Below are positions 17,887-26,732 of a stretch of DNA of 64,000 nt, in pieces. Where the stretch lies: contig CAVSRB010000004.1 of NCBI GenBank assembly GCA_963730305.1, positions 310,001-374,000 of the forward strand, read 5' to 3'. The notes beneath the pieces are model-generated. The model ran no database searches. It was not told the DNA's origin and was given only the letters and a program-made list of their open reading frames with translations. Numbering within the stretch: position 1 is the first letter of the stretch; every line of letters begins with the position of its first letter. The stretch is from CAMYMQ01 sp963730305. Its GTDB lineage: Bacteria > Pseudomonadota > Alphaproteobacteria > Bin65. The translations under genes were made by a program, and so were the position numbers.

Positions 17887-17987
17887 CGAATTCCCCCTCG
17901 AATCGAAACCAAAAAGGCGGGGCAGATTATGCGAAACCCGGGGGAAGTAAAGTTAAGGAATTGCCACCGGAATCCGCGCGTCGCCGC

Positions 17988-18833
17988 CTAGCAGAACCCG
18001 CTGCGGAAGCTGGGATAGAAGGCGCGCCAGCCGAGCACGGTGCGCAGCCGCCGGTTCGAGGCGCGGAACGAGCGCAGCAGCGGCGGTCCGCCCGGCGCCG
18101 GCCGCGGCCCGCCCTCGAGCGCGGCGAGATGAGTGTAGAGGTCGCGATAGGTCGCCGGCCGGTCGTCGCACGCAATCCAGGTCGAGCGCGGCGTCGCGCC
18201 GAGCGCGACCGCGATCACCGCCGTCGCCATGTCGGCGACGTGGACCAGCGAGATGTAGTCGCTGCCGTCGCCGGGCAGGCTCAGCCGCCCGTCGCGCGCC
18301 TGCGCCCGCCACGCCGCGTCGCGCCCGGTGCCGGGCCCATAGAAAGCGCCGCCGCGGACGATGCGCCAGTCGAGCTTGGTGGCGCGCACCAGGTTCTCCA
18401 TGTCGGCGGCGCTCTCGGTACTCGGCCCGGTCTCGATCGGCGCGTCCTCGTCGACCCACTGGTCGCCGCTGCCGCAATGGAGCATGGCGATGCTCTGCTG
18501 GACGACGCGGGGCACGCCCGTCGAGGTGCAGGCGGCGAGCAGGTTGGCGGTGCCCTCGCGGCGGATGCGGTCGTTGGCGGTCCAGTCGGGCGGGTCGCCG
18601 GGGCGCGGCACCGCGGTCGCCAGGTTCATCACGATCTCGCAGCCGCGGATCGCCGCCGGCAGCGAGGCGGCATCAAGGATGTCGCCGACCACGACCTCGA
18701 CGCCGAGCCCGACCAGCATCCGGCCCTTGGCCGGATCGCGGAGCTGGGCGCGGACCGTGTGGCCGCGTTCGAGCAGCCGCGGCACCAGGTGGCGGCCGAG
18801 CACGCCGGTCGCGCCGATGACGCCGACCTTCAT
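17988..18833 (-). CDS. NAD(P)-binding epimerase/reductase (extended or atypical SDR)
   Basis: A 281-residue cytosolic protein starting MKVGVIGATGVLGRHLVPRL, a glycine-rich NAD(P)-binding motif followed by a segment that distinguishes cofactor type. The middle holds the IVMNLATAVPRPGD region and the C-terminal half has IVRGGAFYGPGT and DYISLVHVADMATAV, typical of sugar-nucleotide-epimerase-like SDRs. A classical catalytic YxxxK is not evident, so it may be an NmrA-like or atypical member. ATG 18833 starts exactly at the Rossmann fold. It is divergent from the molybdopterin oxidoreductase, with 104 bp between them. Confidence 0.8.
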   Translation of the reverse strand: MKVGVIGATGVLGRHLVPRLLERGHTVRAQLRDPAKGRMLVGLGVEVVVGDILDAASLPAAIRGCEIVMNLATAVPRPGDPPDWTANDRIRREGTANLLAACTSTGVPRVVQQSIAMLHCGSGDQWVDEDAPIETGPSTESAADMENLVRATKLDWRIVRGGAFYGPGTGRDAAWRAQARDGRLSLPGDGSDYISLVHVADMATAVIAVALGATPRSTWIACDDRPATYRDLYTHLAALEGGPRPAPGGPPLLRSFRASNRRLRTVLGWRAFYPSFRSGFC

Positions 18834-18937
18834 CGTCGCAATGGTTGTGTGGAACGCATCCGCCAAGCCAACGTGATTGCAGGGGCGCTGTCAATTCGGA
18901 CGCGATGCCGGCAGCGCATTTCTGCTAACCTGCGGCC

Positions 18938-21002
18938 ATGACCGACGCCCAGATCGTCCGCACCGGATGCCCCCACGACTGCCCCAGCGTCTGCGCGCTG
19001 GAGGTGGAGAAGATCGACGACCACCACATCGGCGCCGTACGCGGCGCGCGCGACAACAGCTATACGCTGGGCGTGACCTGCGCCAAGGTCGCGCGCTACG
19101 CCGAGCGGGTTCATCACCCCGACCGGCTGACCCGGCCGCTGCGCCGGGTCGGGCCCAAGGGCGAGGGCCGGTTCGAGCCGATCGGCTGGGACGACGCGCT
19201 CGATGAAATAGCCGAGGCTTTCACGGCGGCGACCCAGCGCCACGGCAGCGAGGCGGTGTGGCCCTATCACTCCGGCGGCACCATGGGCCTGCTCAACCGC
19301 TTCGGCCAGGAGCGGCTGCGCCACGCCCTGCGCTATTCGGGCGAGCACAACAGCATCTGCATCATGATCGGCATGTCGGGCTGGCGCGCCGGCATCGGCA
19401 AGGTGATCGGCACCGACCCGCGCGAGATGGGCGAGGCGGACCTGATCCTGATCTGGGGCACCAACCCGGTCTCGACCCAGGTCAACGTGATGAGCCATGT
19501 CGCCAAGGCGCGCAAGGCGCGCGGCGCGAAGATGGTGGTGGTCGACTGCTACCGCACGCCGACCGCCGACGCCGCCGACGAGGCCTTCCTGATCCGGCCC
19601 GGCACCGACGGTGCGCTCGCCTGCGCGATGATGAACGTACTGCTGGCGGAAGGGTACGCCGACCGCGACTACCTGTCCGGGCTGACGGACTTCGACGCTT
19701 CGGTCGAGGCACATCTGGCCAACCGCACGCCGGAATGGGCCGCCGAAATCACCGGCCTGCCCGCCGTACGCATCCGCGACCTCGCCCGGCTGTACGGGCA
19801 GACCGAGCGCGCCTTCATTCGGGTCGGGCTCGGCTTCACCCGCTCGCGCAACGGCGCGTCGAACCTGCACGCGGTCACCTGCCTGCCGGCGCTGACCGGC
19901 AAGTGGAAGAGCCGCGGCGGCGGCGCCTTCTTCTGCAACATCGAGAACTGGGCGCTCGACAACACGCTGATCCAGGGGCTCGACGTCCGCGACCCGTCGA
20001 TCCGCATCCTCGACCAGTCGCGCTTCGGTGCCGTGCTGACCGGCCAGGGCGACGCGCTCAAGGGCGGCCCGCCGGTCGACGCGGTGCTGATCCAGAACGC
20101 CAACCCGGCGGTGACCTCGCCGGACAGCGCGGCGGTCCACGCCGGGCTGGCGCGCGACGACCTGTTCGTCTGCGTCCACGAACAGTTCCCGACCGAGACC
20201 ACGACGTTCGCCGACATCGTGCTGCCGGCGACGACCTTCCTGGAGCAGGACGACATGCTGATGGGCTGGGGCCAGACCCACCTGGTCGCCGCGCCCAAGG
20301 TGATCGAGCCCTACGCCGAGGCGCGGTCGAACCATTTCGTCCATTGCCAGCTCGGCCAACGGCTCGGCTCGGACCATCCGGGCTTCTACCTGTCGGAACG
20401 CGAGATGCTGGAGGCGACCCTGGCGGCGTCGGGCCTGCCCGACTACGACACGTTGTCGCCGGGAGGGCTGGCACGACCGTGCGCCGAGCTACGACGAGGC
20501 CCACTTCCTCGACGGCTTCCCGACCGCAGACGGCCGCTTCCACTTCCAGCCCGACTGGGCGGCGCTCGGACCCTATCAGGACGGCCTGCCTGCGATGCCC
20601 GACCATGCGGAGACGATCGACGCGGCGACCGACGAGCATCCCTTCCGACTGGTCGCGCCGCCGTCGCGATCGTTCCTCAACACCAGCTTCTCCGAGACCA
20701 AGACGTCGCGGACCCGCGAGGGCGAACCGACCCTGATGATGGCGCCGGGCGACGCCGAGGCGCTGGGCGTCGCCGACGGCGGCGCGGTCGAGATCGGCAA
20801 CGCCCGCGGCGCGATCCGGCTCAAGGCGGCGGTGTCGGACCGGGTGCTACCCGGCACGGTGATCCACGAGGGCGTCTGGCCCAACGCCGCCTTCGCCGGC
20901 GGGGTCGGCATCAACCTGCTGACCGACGCGACCCCGGTGCCGCCCGACGGCGGGGTCGCCTTCCACGACACCGCGGTGTGGGTGCGGCCCTGGGCAGCGT
21001 GA
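18938..21002 (+). CDS. Molybdopterin oxidoreductase (one frame break as read)
   Basis: Joined, this is a protein of about 687 residues of the DMSO-reductase/formate-dehydrogenase superfamily. The N-terminal [4Fe-4S] site is CPHDCPSVCAL plus the Cys in GVTCAKV. Mo-bis-MGD-binding regions include IGMSGWRAGIG, LILIWGTNPVSTQ and IVLPATTFLEQDD. The C-terminal cap (LMMAPGDAEALGVADGG, PNAAFAGGVGINLLTD) is in another frame; removing one G from GGGAGGG at 20461-20467 joins them. There is no Tat signal, so it is probably cytoplasmic. No dedicated electron-transfer subunit adjoins it. The substrate is unknown; cytosolic relatives include thiosulfate/polysulfide- and hydroxylase-type enzymes. Confidence 0.85.
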
Positions 21003-21020
21003 CCGCGTCGCAATCCCGCG

Positions 21021-21842
21021 CTATCCGGACCGCGCGAACCGCCGCTTTTGTGTGCCCCCGGCGACAGGAAGCGACCAGACGGATATCGGCTGGGACTTGC
21101 CTTTGATCGAGAGCTCGCGGCGCTCGCAGCCCCGAGACCGGTCGCCGATTGCCGCAATGGCGCCTTCGCCCACCAGCAGTTCCCCGGGCGCTGCCGCCGC
21201 CTGGATGCGGGCGGCGACATTGACGGGGTCCCCGAGGACGGTGAAGTCGACGTGTCTGTCCTCACCGACATTGCCGACGTAGGCGAGCCCGGCCTCGACT
21301 CCGATTCCGATCGGCAGCCTGGGCTCGGCCCGGTCGAGGGCCGTCAGCAGCGCCCGGCCCGCCTCGATCGCGGACAGCTTGAACCGATCACCGGCGAAAC
21401 CGGGGACGAAGAAGGCCATGACCTCGTCTCCGATCAGCTTGTCGATGATCGCGTCGTGACGGACCAGGACGTCGGTCGCCGTGCGGTAGAAGCCGTTGAG
21501 AGCGGCGGCAAAGGCTGCCGGGCCGAGCCGGTCGGCCAGCTCGGTCGACCCGCGCACGTCCGCGAACAGGATCGCTACTTCCACCTCGGCCCCGCCGGGC
21601 GGCAGCCGCTCGCAACATAGCGTGCAAAGCTGCGGGTTCTTCTTCGACGGCGCCATGCCGAGCGCCCGGCAGAGGCGACCGCCGAAGCCACCGAAAGGGT
21701 TGTAGCAAAGCTTGCACCGGGGCGGCCCCGGCAGCTTGCGCATCAGCCAGTGGGCAACGTGGAGATCCGTCTTGCCCCTGGTCAGGGTTTGCCGCCAGAC
21801 GGCTTCGACGTCCTTCGGGTCGCGTGTAGCGGGCTTGCTCAT
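21021..21842 (-). CDS. Class III adenylate/guanylate cyclase with Cys-rich N-terminus
   Basis: A 273-residue soluble protein. The N-terminal third has two Cys pairs, CKLC and CTLCC, spaced about 30 residues apart and likely to bind a metal or cluster. The catalytic domain follows, with the first metal-binding Asp in AILFADVRGSTEL, the second in KLIGDEVMAFF, and FTVLGDPVNVAARI near the end. It would make cAMP (or cGMP) in response to a signal sensed by the Cys region. ATG 21842 has GGAG upstream and is preferred to GTG 21884. It is convergent with the molybdopterin oxidoreductase, with only 18 bp between stops. Confidence 0.83.
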   Translation of the reverse strand: MSKPATRDPKDVEAVWRQTLTRGKTDLHVAHWLMRKLPGPPRCKLCYNPFGGFGGRLCRALGMAPSKKNPQLCTLCCERLPPGGAEVEVAILFADVRGSTELADRLGPAAFAAALNGFYRTATDVLVRHDAIIDKLIGDEVMAFFVPGFAGDRFKLSAIEAGRALLTALDRAEPRLPIGIGVEAGLAYVGNVGEDRHVDFTVLGDPVNVAARIQAAAAPGELLVGEGAIAAIGDRSRGCERRELSIKGKSQPISVWSLPVAGGTQKRRFARSG

Positions 21843-22051
21843 GAGCCGCTCCGCTATGGTTGCGCGGGCGTTCACGAGGGACACCCGCTGCCGATCGGTC
21901 GTCGACCGATCCAGTTCCGCCGGCCCGCACCGAACGATGCGTCGGCGTGGGTCAAACGTGCGCGCATGTCAGTGTAATTGCAACCAATGCGCGGTTGAAA
22001 CCTGGAGACTTCCCGATCCCGGGCAAAGGCCGCCGCGCCGCCGCCTGCGGC

Positions 22052-22663
22052 TCAGAGCGTGATGCTCGGGTTGCGGATGTTCTGGTCGCAGTCGATCAGA
22101 TTGACCTGCTTGGCGACGATCAGCCAGCCGCCGCCGTCCTGGCGCTGGATCCGGTGGCCGGCCCAGCCGGTCCAGGTGCGCAGGTCGCCGTCGCGGAACT
22201 CGGTGATCTGAAAGGTCGAGCGGACCATGACGATGGCCGGGTCGTCGGTGGCAAAGGCCTCGACGTTGGAGACCATCCGCACCGTGCGGCTGACCGGCTG
22301 CTGCGACCAGGCATAGCCGGTGCCCAGGCGGTAGACCCGGTCCTCCATCTGGCGGCGGTCGTGGAAGGCGAAGGTGATCTCCCGGCGCGGGTCGCCGCGC
22401 TCGGCGGTGCCGGGCACCCAGTAGGCGCATTCGGGCACGAACAGGGCGAGCCAGTCGTCGTGCCGGCCCTGGTCGAGGTAGCGCGCCTCGCGCTCGAGCA
22501 GCGCCCGGCACGAATCGCGCACCGCCGGGTCGGCGATCGCGCGGTCGTCGCGGTCCCAGCCGGTGAAGGCGTCGACCAGCGCCTGGTAGAAATCGTCGGT
22601 GACGTAGTAGGAGCTGACCGACGGGTCGACGTTCGCGGTCTTCGATGCGGACGCGGGGGCCAT
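22052..22663 (-). CDS. Aromatic-ring-hydroxylating dioxygenase beta subunit
   Basis: A 203-residue small subunit with the NTF2-like fold typical of ring-hydroxylating oxygenases. Landmarks are EARYLDQGRHDDWLALF, CAYWVPG and a C-terminal WLIVAKQVNLIDCDQNIRN, the standard family ending. It stabilises the alpha3beta3 hexamer and has no cofactor. ATG 22663 lies 2 bases after the alpha-subunit stop, so translation is coupled. It is the last gene of the ligase-alpha-beta unit. No reductase or ferredoxin gene follows. Confidence 0.9.
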   Translation of the reverse strand: MAPASASKTANVDPSVSSYYVTDDFYQALVDAFTGWDRDDRAIADPAVRDSCRALLEREARYLDQGRHDDWLALFVPECAYWVPGTAERGDPRREITFAFHDRRQMEDRVYRLGTGYAWSQQPVSRTVRMVSNVEAFATDDPAIVMVRSTFQITEFRDGDLRTWTGWAGHRIQRQDGGGWLIVAKQVNLIDCDQNIRNPSITL

Positions 22664-22665
22664 GC

Positions 22666-24039
22666 TCAGACCTCCCGCGTCGGCGCGAGGGTCGGTTCGG
22701 CCTGCATCAGCGCCTTGTAGGTCTTCATGTACTCGCGCATGAACACCTCGTCGGTCGCCGGGCCGGAGAGCACGCCGTCCTGCTCGGTGAATCGCTCGGG
22801 GATGCCGTAGCCGCGGTCCATGTAGACCCACTCGTCCTCCTCCGCGGCGAGGCCGGACTGGATCTCCTCGAAGTTGGTCAGGTCGTCGACCTCGCCGAAA
22901 TTCGGGAACTGCTCCTGGGTGCGCATGCGCAGCGCGTTGATCGCGTCGGCCGCGCCGTTCAGTTCGCCGTCCTCGTCGACCACGGCGGTGCCGTACCAGA
23001 CGGTCGCGGTCTCGTCGAAGGACAGCGGCTCGAGCACCTGGATGTGGTTTCCCAGGATCAAGAGGTTCGGGAAGATGTTGATGTTCATCGGCACCGAGGC
23101 GGCGAGGTCGAGCAGCCGGTCGGCATCGTCGCCATGCTCGGCGCGCAGCCGCGCCTCGTAGCCCTCCATGCCGGGATGGGCGCCCTCGATCTCCCACAGG
23201 GCGCCGGGGCGCTGGGGAAGGGTGAACCGCTTGTCCTTGAAGTGGTGGCCGTTGCCCAGATAGTGGATCTTGATCGGCCCCTCGTCCGGCTGCTGCTTGT
23301 AGAAGGACATGCCCTTCTCGCTCTCCGTCGAGAAACGGTTCTCCATCATCAGCAGCGAGCGGTGCGAGAACAGGACGTGGTAGCCGTCGCCGCTGTTGTC
23401 GTAGGCGAGCTTCCAGTTGCCCTTGAACTTCATCCGGTTGGCCTCGCGCACGACGACCTTGCCGCCGGGGTTGCGGTCGAGCCACTCGTCGATCGGCTTG
23501 TGGGCGGGGCCGAGATGGTCGACCAGCGCCGGCGCCTCGGGGTTGAGCGTGCCGAAGATGAAGCCGCGATAGCTCTCGACCCGCGGCACCTGGACCAGGT
23601 TGAATTCGCCGTTGGCGTGGTGGTCGGGCGTGTAGCCCTCGGGCCAGGGCACGCCCGCCAGCTCGCCCGTGTTGTGGTAGGTCCAGCCGTGATAGGGGCA
23701 CTGGAAGGCCTTGGCCGAGCCCCGCGCCTGCCGGCAGATGGTCGCGCCGCGGTGGGTGCAGCGGTTGTAGAGCGCGCGGATCGTGCCGTTCTTGTCGCGC
23801 ACGACGATGATCGGGCGCAGGCCCAGCTTGGTGCGGAAGAAGTCGTTGGGCTCGGGCACCTGGCTCTCGTGGGCGAGGTAGACCCAGGTGGCGCCGAAGA
23901 TCCGGGTCAGCTCCAGCTTGAAGATCTCGGGCTCGGTGTAGAGCAGCCGGTGGACCTTGTCCTCGTGGACCAGCGCGTCGAAGTCGTAGCCGAGCGCGGC
24001 GGTACCGGACGCGACGATCGGTTTCTGCTGGGTGCCCAT
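22666..24039 (-). CDS. Aromatic-ring-hydroxylating dioxygenase alpha subunit (aniline/benzoate-dioxygenase type)
   Basis: A 457-residue terminal oxygenase large subunit. The Rieske ligands are CTHRGATIC and CPYHGW (residues about 95-120). The catalytic iron site is YDNSGDGYHVLFSH, with Asp and two His. The N-terminal VHRLLYTEPEIFKLELTRIF is typical of the benzoate/anthranilate/aniline branch. It inserts both atoms of O2 into an aromatic ring. Three starts are possible (24051 TTG, 24042, 24039); GGAGG fits ATG 24039 best. It sits between a glutamine-synthetase-like gene and the beta subunit, an order reminiscent of the aniline dioxygenase genes tdnQ-tdnA1-tdnA2 / atdA1-atdA3-atdA4. Confidence 0.9.
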   Translation of the reverse strand: MGTQQKPIVASGTAALGYDFDALVHEDKVHRLLYTEPEIFKLELTRIFGATWVYLAHESQVPEPNDFFRTKLGLRPIIVVRDKNGTIRALYNRCTHRGATICRQARGSAKAFQCPYHGWTYHNTGELAGVPWPEGYTPDHHANGEFNLVQVPRVESYRGFIFGTLNPEAPALVDHLGPAHKPIDEWLDRNPGGKVVVREANRMKFKGNWKLAYDNSGDGYHVLFSHRSLLMMENRFSTESEKGMSFYKQQPDEGPIKIHYLGNGHHFKDKRFTLPQRPGALWEIEGAHPGMEGYEARLRAEHGDDADRLLDLAASVPMNINIFPNLLILGNHIQVLEPLSFDETATVWYGTAVVDEDGELNGAADAINALRMRTQEQFPNFGEVDDLTNFEEIQSGLAAEEDEWVYMDRGYGIPERFTEQDGVLSGPATDEVFMREYMKTYKALMQAEPTLAPTREV

Positions 24040-24075
24040 CATGGCCTCCAATACTGAGCCTCCGCCGCCGTGCGG

Positions 24076-25584
24076 TCAGAAGGCATCGAAATATTCGTTC
24101 ACTTCCCAGTCGGTGACGCCGGCCGCCGGGTCGGCGCCGGTCTCGGCCAGGAAGGCCTCGTAACGCGCCAGCTCCGCCCGCTTCATCCGGAGGAAATAGT
24201 CGAGATAGGTGTCGCCGAACGCGGCACGGAAGAAGGCCGAGCCGTCGAGCGCGTCGAGCGCCTCCCCGAGGCTGGCCGGCAGCATCGGCCGGTCGGCCTC
24301 GTAGGGATTGTCGTCGGCCGGCCACGGCTCGGCTTCGCGTTCCAGCCCGTCGAGTCCGGCGGCGACCTGGGCGGCGATGAACAGGTAGGGATTGGCGGCC
24401 GGTTCGCCGACGCGGTTCTCGATCCGGGTCGCCGGGTCGCCGGGCCCGCCCTGGATGCGCAGCATCACGCCGCGGTGGTCGGTGTTCCAGGTCGCCCGGT
24501 CGGGCGCCAGCGAGTTGGCCCGGAAGCGGCGGTAGCCGTTGACCGTCGGCGTCGCGAAGGCCGAGCCGTCGGCGGCGTGGTCGAGCTGGCCGGCGAGGAA
24601 GGACCGGCCGAGCGGCGAGAGATGGTCCTCGGCCCGCTCTGGCGTCAGCAGGTTCGCACCCGTCTTGGCGTCGACCAGCGACAGGTGCAGGTGCCAGCCG
24701 CCGGGGTAGAGGCCGCGGCGGCCGGGGACGGTCATGAAGCTGGCCATGTGGCCGTGGCGCCGGCAGATCTGGCGGGTGGCGCTGCGGAACAGCACGTAGT
24801 CCGCCGCCGCGTCCAGCGCGCCCTGGGGCATGAAGGTGCACTCGACCTGGCTCGCGCCCAGCTCGTTGTCGACCGAGCGCAGGCCCAGGCCGAGCGCGAC
24901 ATAGTGCTGGGCCAGGATGCTGAGCATCGGCTGCATGCGATCGAGGTTGGTCTCCGAATCGTAGGAGAAGCCGGGTTCGAGCAGCGCCGTGCGCGGCGGC
25001 CGGCCGCGCTCGCCGCCGGTGCCGATATTCTCGTCGCCCAGCGTCTCGTCGAGCAGCTTGAGCAGGTACCATTCGACCTCGAGCCCGACCACGGCCTCGA
25101 TGCCGCGTTCGGCCAGTCGCGCCAGGGTCCGGCGCAGCAGGTGGCGCGGCGAGAAGTGGAACGGCGTGCCGTCGCGGAAATAGTCGTCGCACATCACCCA
25201 GCCGATCCCGGGCGCCCAGGGCAGGGTGCGGAAGGTGGCCGGGTCGGGCACGACGACGAGGTTGGGCGAGCCGGTCATCTCCGGCAAGTTCATGCCGCCG
25301 CCGGCGACGAAGGAGGAGAACACCCGGCCGCCCGAGGCGTCGAGGCTCCAGCTGCCCGCGCCGATATTGTGGCCGTTGGCCAGCGCCGCCTTCAGCACCG
25401 GCGGGGTCACCGCCCGCGCGCGGGCGACACCGTGGGTGTCGCACCAGACCAGGCGAATCAGGTGCAGGCCCTCGGCCTCGACCCGCGCCAGCACCTCGCG
25501 CGCCTGGCGTTCCTGGTCGTCGGACCACAGGCCGTGGCGGGCGATGAAATCGCCGCCGCCTTGTTCTGACGTCGGGCCGTGCAT
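24076..25584 (-). CDS. Glutamine-synthetase family gamma-glutamyl-amide ligase
   Basis: A 502-residue protein with the glutamine-synthetase fold. It has the metal/glutamate-binding VVGLEVEWYLL, the ATP-site GGWHLHLSL and the C-terminal ATRIENRVGEPAANPYLF. It would ligate glutamate to ammonia or an amine using ATP. Placement directly upstream (36 bp) of a ring-hydroxylating oxygenase alpha subunit is the arrangement in aniline-degrading bacteria, where the homologue makes gamma-glutamylanilide for the dioxygenase. The glutamine-amidotransferase-like partner found there (AtdA2/TdnT) is not seen here. Related enzymes in polyamine or isopropylamine use (PuuA, IpuC) are alternatives. ATG 25584 is followed at once by family-like sequence. 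Confidence 0.82.
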   Translation of the reverse strand: MHGPTSEQGGGDFIARHGLWSDDQERQAREVLARVEAEGLHLIRLVWCDTHGVARARAVTPPVLKAALANGHNIGAGSWSLDASGGRVFSSFVAGGGMNLPEMTGSPNLVVVPDPATFRTLPWAPGIGWVMCDDYFRDGTPFHFSPRHLLRRTLARLAERGIEAVVGLEVEWYLLKLLDETLGDENIGTGGERGRPPRTALLEPGFSYDSETNLDRMQPMLSILAQHYVALGLGLRSVDNELGASQVECTFMPQGALDAAADYVLFRSATRQICRRHGHMASFMTVPGRRGLYPGGWHLHLSLVDAKTGANLLTPERAEDHLSPLGRSFLAGQLDHAADGSAFATPTVNGYRRFRANSLAPDRATWNTDHRGVMLRIQGGPGDPATRIENRVGEPAANPYLFIAAQVAAGLDGLEREAEPWPADDNPYEADRPMLPASLGEALDALDGSAFFRAAFGDTYLDYFLRMKRAELARYEAFLAETGADPAAGVTDWEVNEYFDAF

Positions 25585-25787
25585 GGGGCTACCGGCGGCT
25601 CCTGTTGCTGCGAATGCCCGGAGCTTACCGCAAATCGGCCCGCGCCGGCGCATCCGGCGGTCCGGATTCTTAGCCGATCGTCTGATTTTTCGCGCCACGG
25701 CGGCGCCAGGCGGCCATCGCAGCGCTATTTTGCCGGCGCGCGCGATATGGCACCCTGTCGCGCATCGGCAACGACGCAGCACCGCGC

Positions 25788-26687
25788 ATGTCCCGCCCCG
25801 TCGCCTTCGTCCATGGCGCCTTCGGCCGGCTCGGCCTGGTCGACATGGATTCTGACCTGGCCACCCACGTGCACCACCATCTGCACGTGGCGATCAAGGC
25901 CGGCGGCGCGGACACCCGCTTCCGGGTGCGCGACGCCGAGTGCCCGGTCACCGACGACTGCGCCGTGCTGGTCAACGCCTGGGAGCCGCACGCATGGCGG
26001 CGCGACCCGGGCGCGCCGCCGACCCGCTTCCTGACCCTCTATCTCGAACCGCGCTGGCTCGCCGCGGCCGGCTTCGACGCGCCGCTCGACGGGTTCGGCG
26101 CCTTCTTCCCGGCGCCGAGCGTGCGGCTGGGCGCGGATGCGCGGCGGACGATCGGCGCCATCGCCGAGATCATGGCGTCGACCGGCCCCCGGTCGAGCGA
26201 CGCGCCGCTGGGCGAGCAGATCGCCGCGTTGGTGCCGGACCTGATCGACACCCTGCGCCGCGCCGGTGAACAACGGTCGCGCCCCGCCCCCGTTGGCGGC
26301 GTGGTCGACTATCGCATCCGCCGGGCGCTCGGCCTGCTGCACGACGCCGACGGCCCGGTGCGGCTCGACGGCGTCGCCCGCGCGGTCGGCCTGTCGCGGC
26401 CCCGCTTCTTCGAGCTGTTCCACGAATGCACCGGGGTGACGCCGAGCCGCGTGGTCAACGCCGCGCGGATGGAGCGCGCGATCGGGGCGCTGACCCACGG
26501 CCGCTCGCCGCTGGGCGACCTGGCGCTCGACCTCGGCTTCGCCACGCCGGGCAACTTCTCGCGCTTCTTCCGCCAGCAGATCGGGGTCAGCCCGCAACGC
26601 CTTCCGCCGTGCGGCGGTCTCGGCCGAATCCGCAACGGCGTCCCCGCCGGTCTGATCCCGTCCGCGTTAACCCTTCCCTCACCCTAA
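25788..26687 (+). CDS. AraC-family transcriptional regulator (possible C-terminal frame break)
   Basis: A regulator of about 290-299 residues, divergent from the ligase-dioxygenase operon and its likely regulator. The N-terminal half starts with an AraC cupin-like fold (THVHHHLHVAIKAGG), and the C-terminal half is the double helix-turn-helix (VRLDGVARAVGLSRPRFFEL, then LGDLALDLGFATPGNFSRFF). As read, the normal C-terminus GVSP-x-AFRR is lost after GVSPQ. Deleting one C at about 26597 gives GVSPQAFRRAAV and a stop at 26655, which is more family-like. The 203-bp divergent region upstream is the probable shared control site. Confidence 0.85.
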   Translation: MSRPVAFVHGAFGRLGLVDMDSDLATHVHHHLHVAIKAGGADTRFRVRDAECPVTDDCAVLVNAWEPHAWRRDPGAPPTRFLTLYLEPRWLAAAGFDAPLDGFGAFFPAPSVRLGADARRTIGAIAEIMASTGPRSSDAPLGEQIAALVPDLIDTLRRAGEQRSRPAPVGGVVDYRIRRALGLLHDADGPVRLDGVARAVGLSRPRFFELFHECTGVTPSRVVNAARMERAIGALTHGRSPLGDLALDLGFATPGNFSRFFRQQIGVSPQRLPPCGGLGRIRNGVPAGLIPSALTLPSP

Positions 26688-26732
26688 GCCGTCTAAATTC
26701 GGGCCCGTTCGTCGCAACGAGGGGTCAATGCG

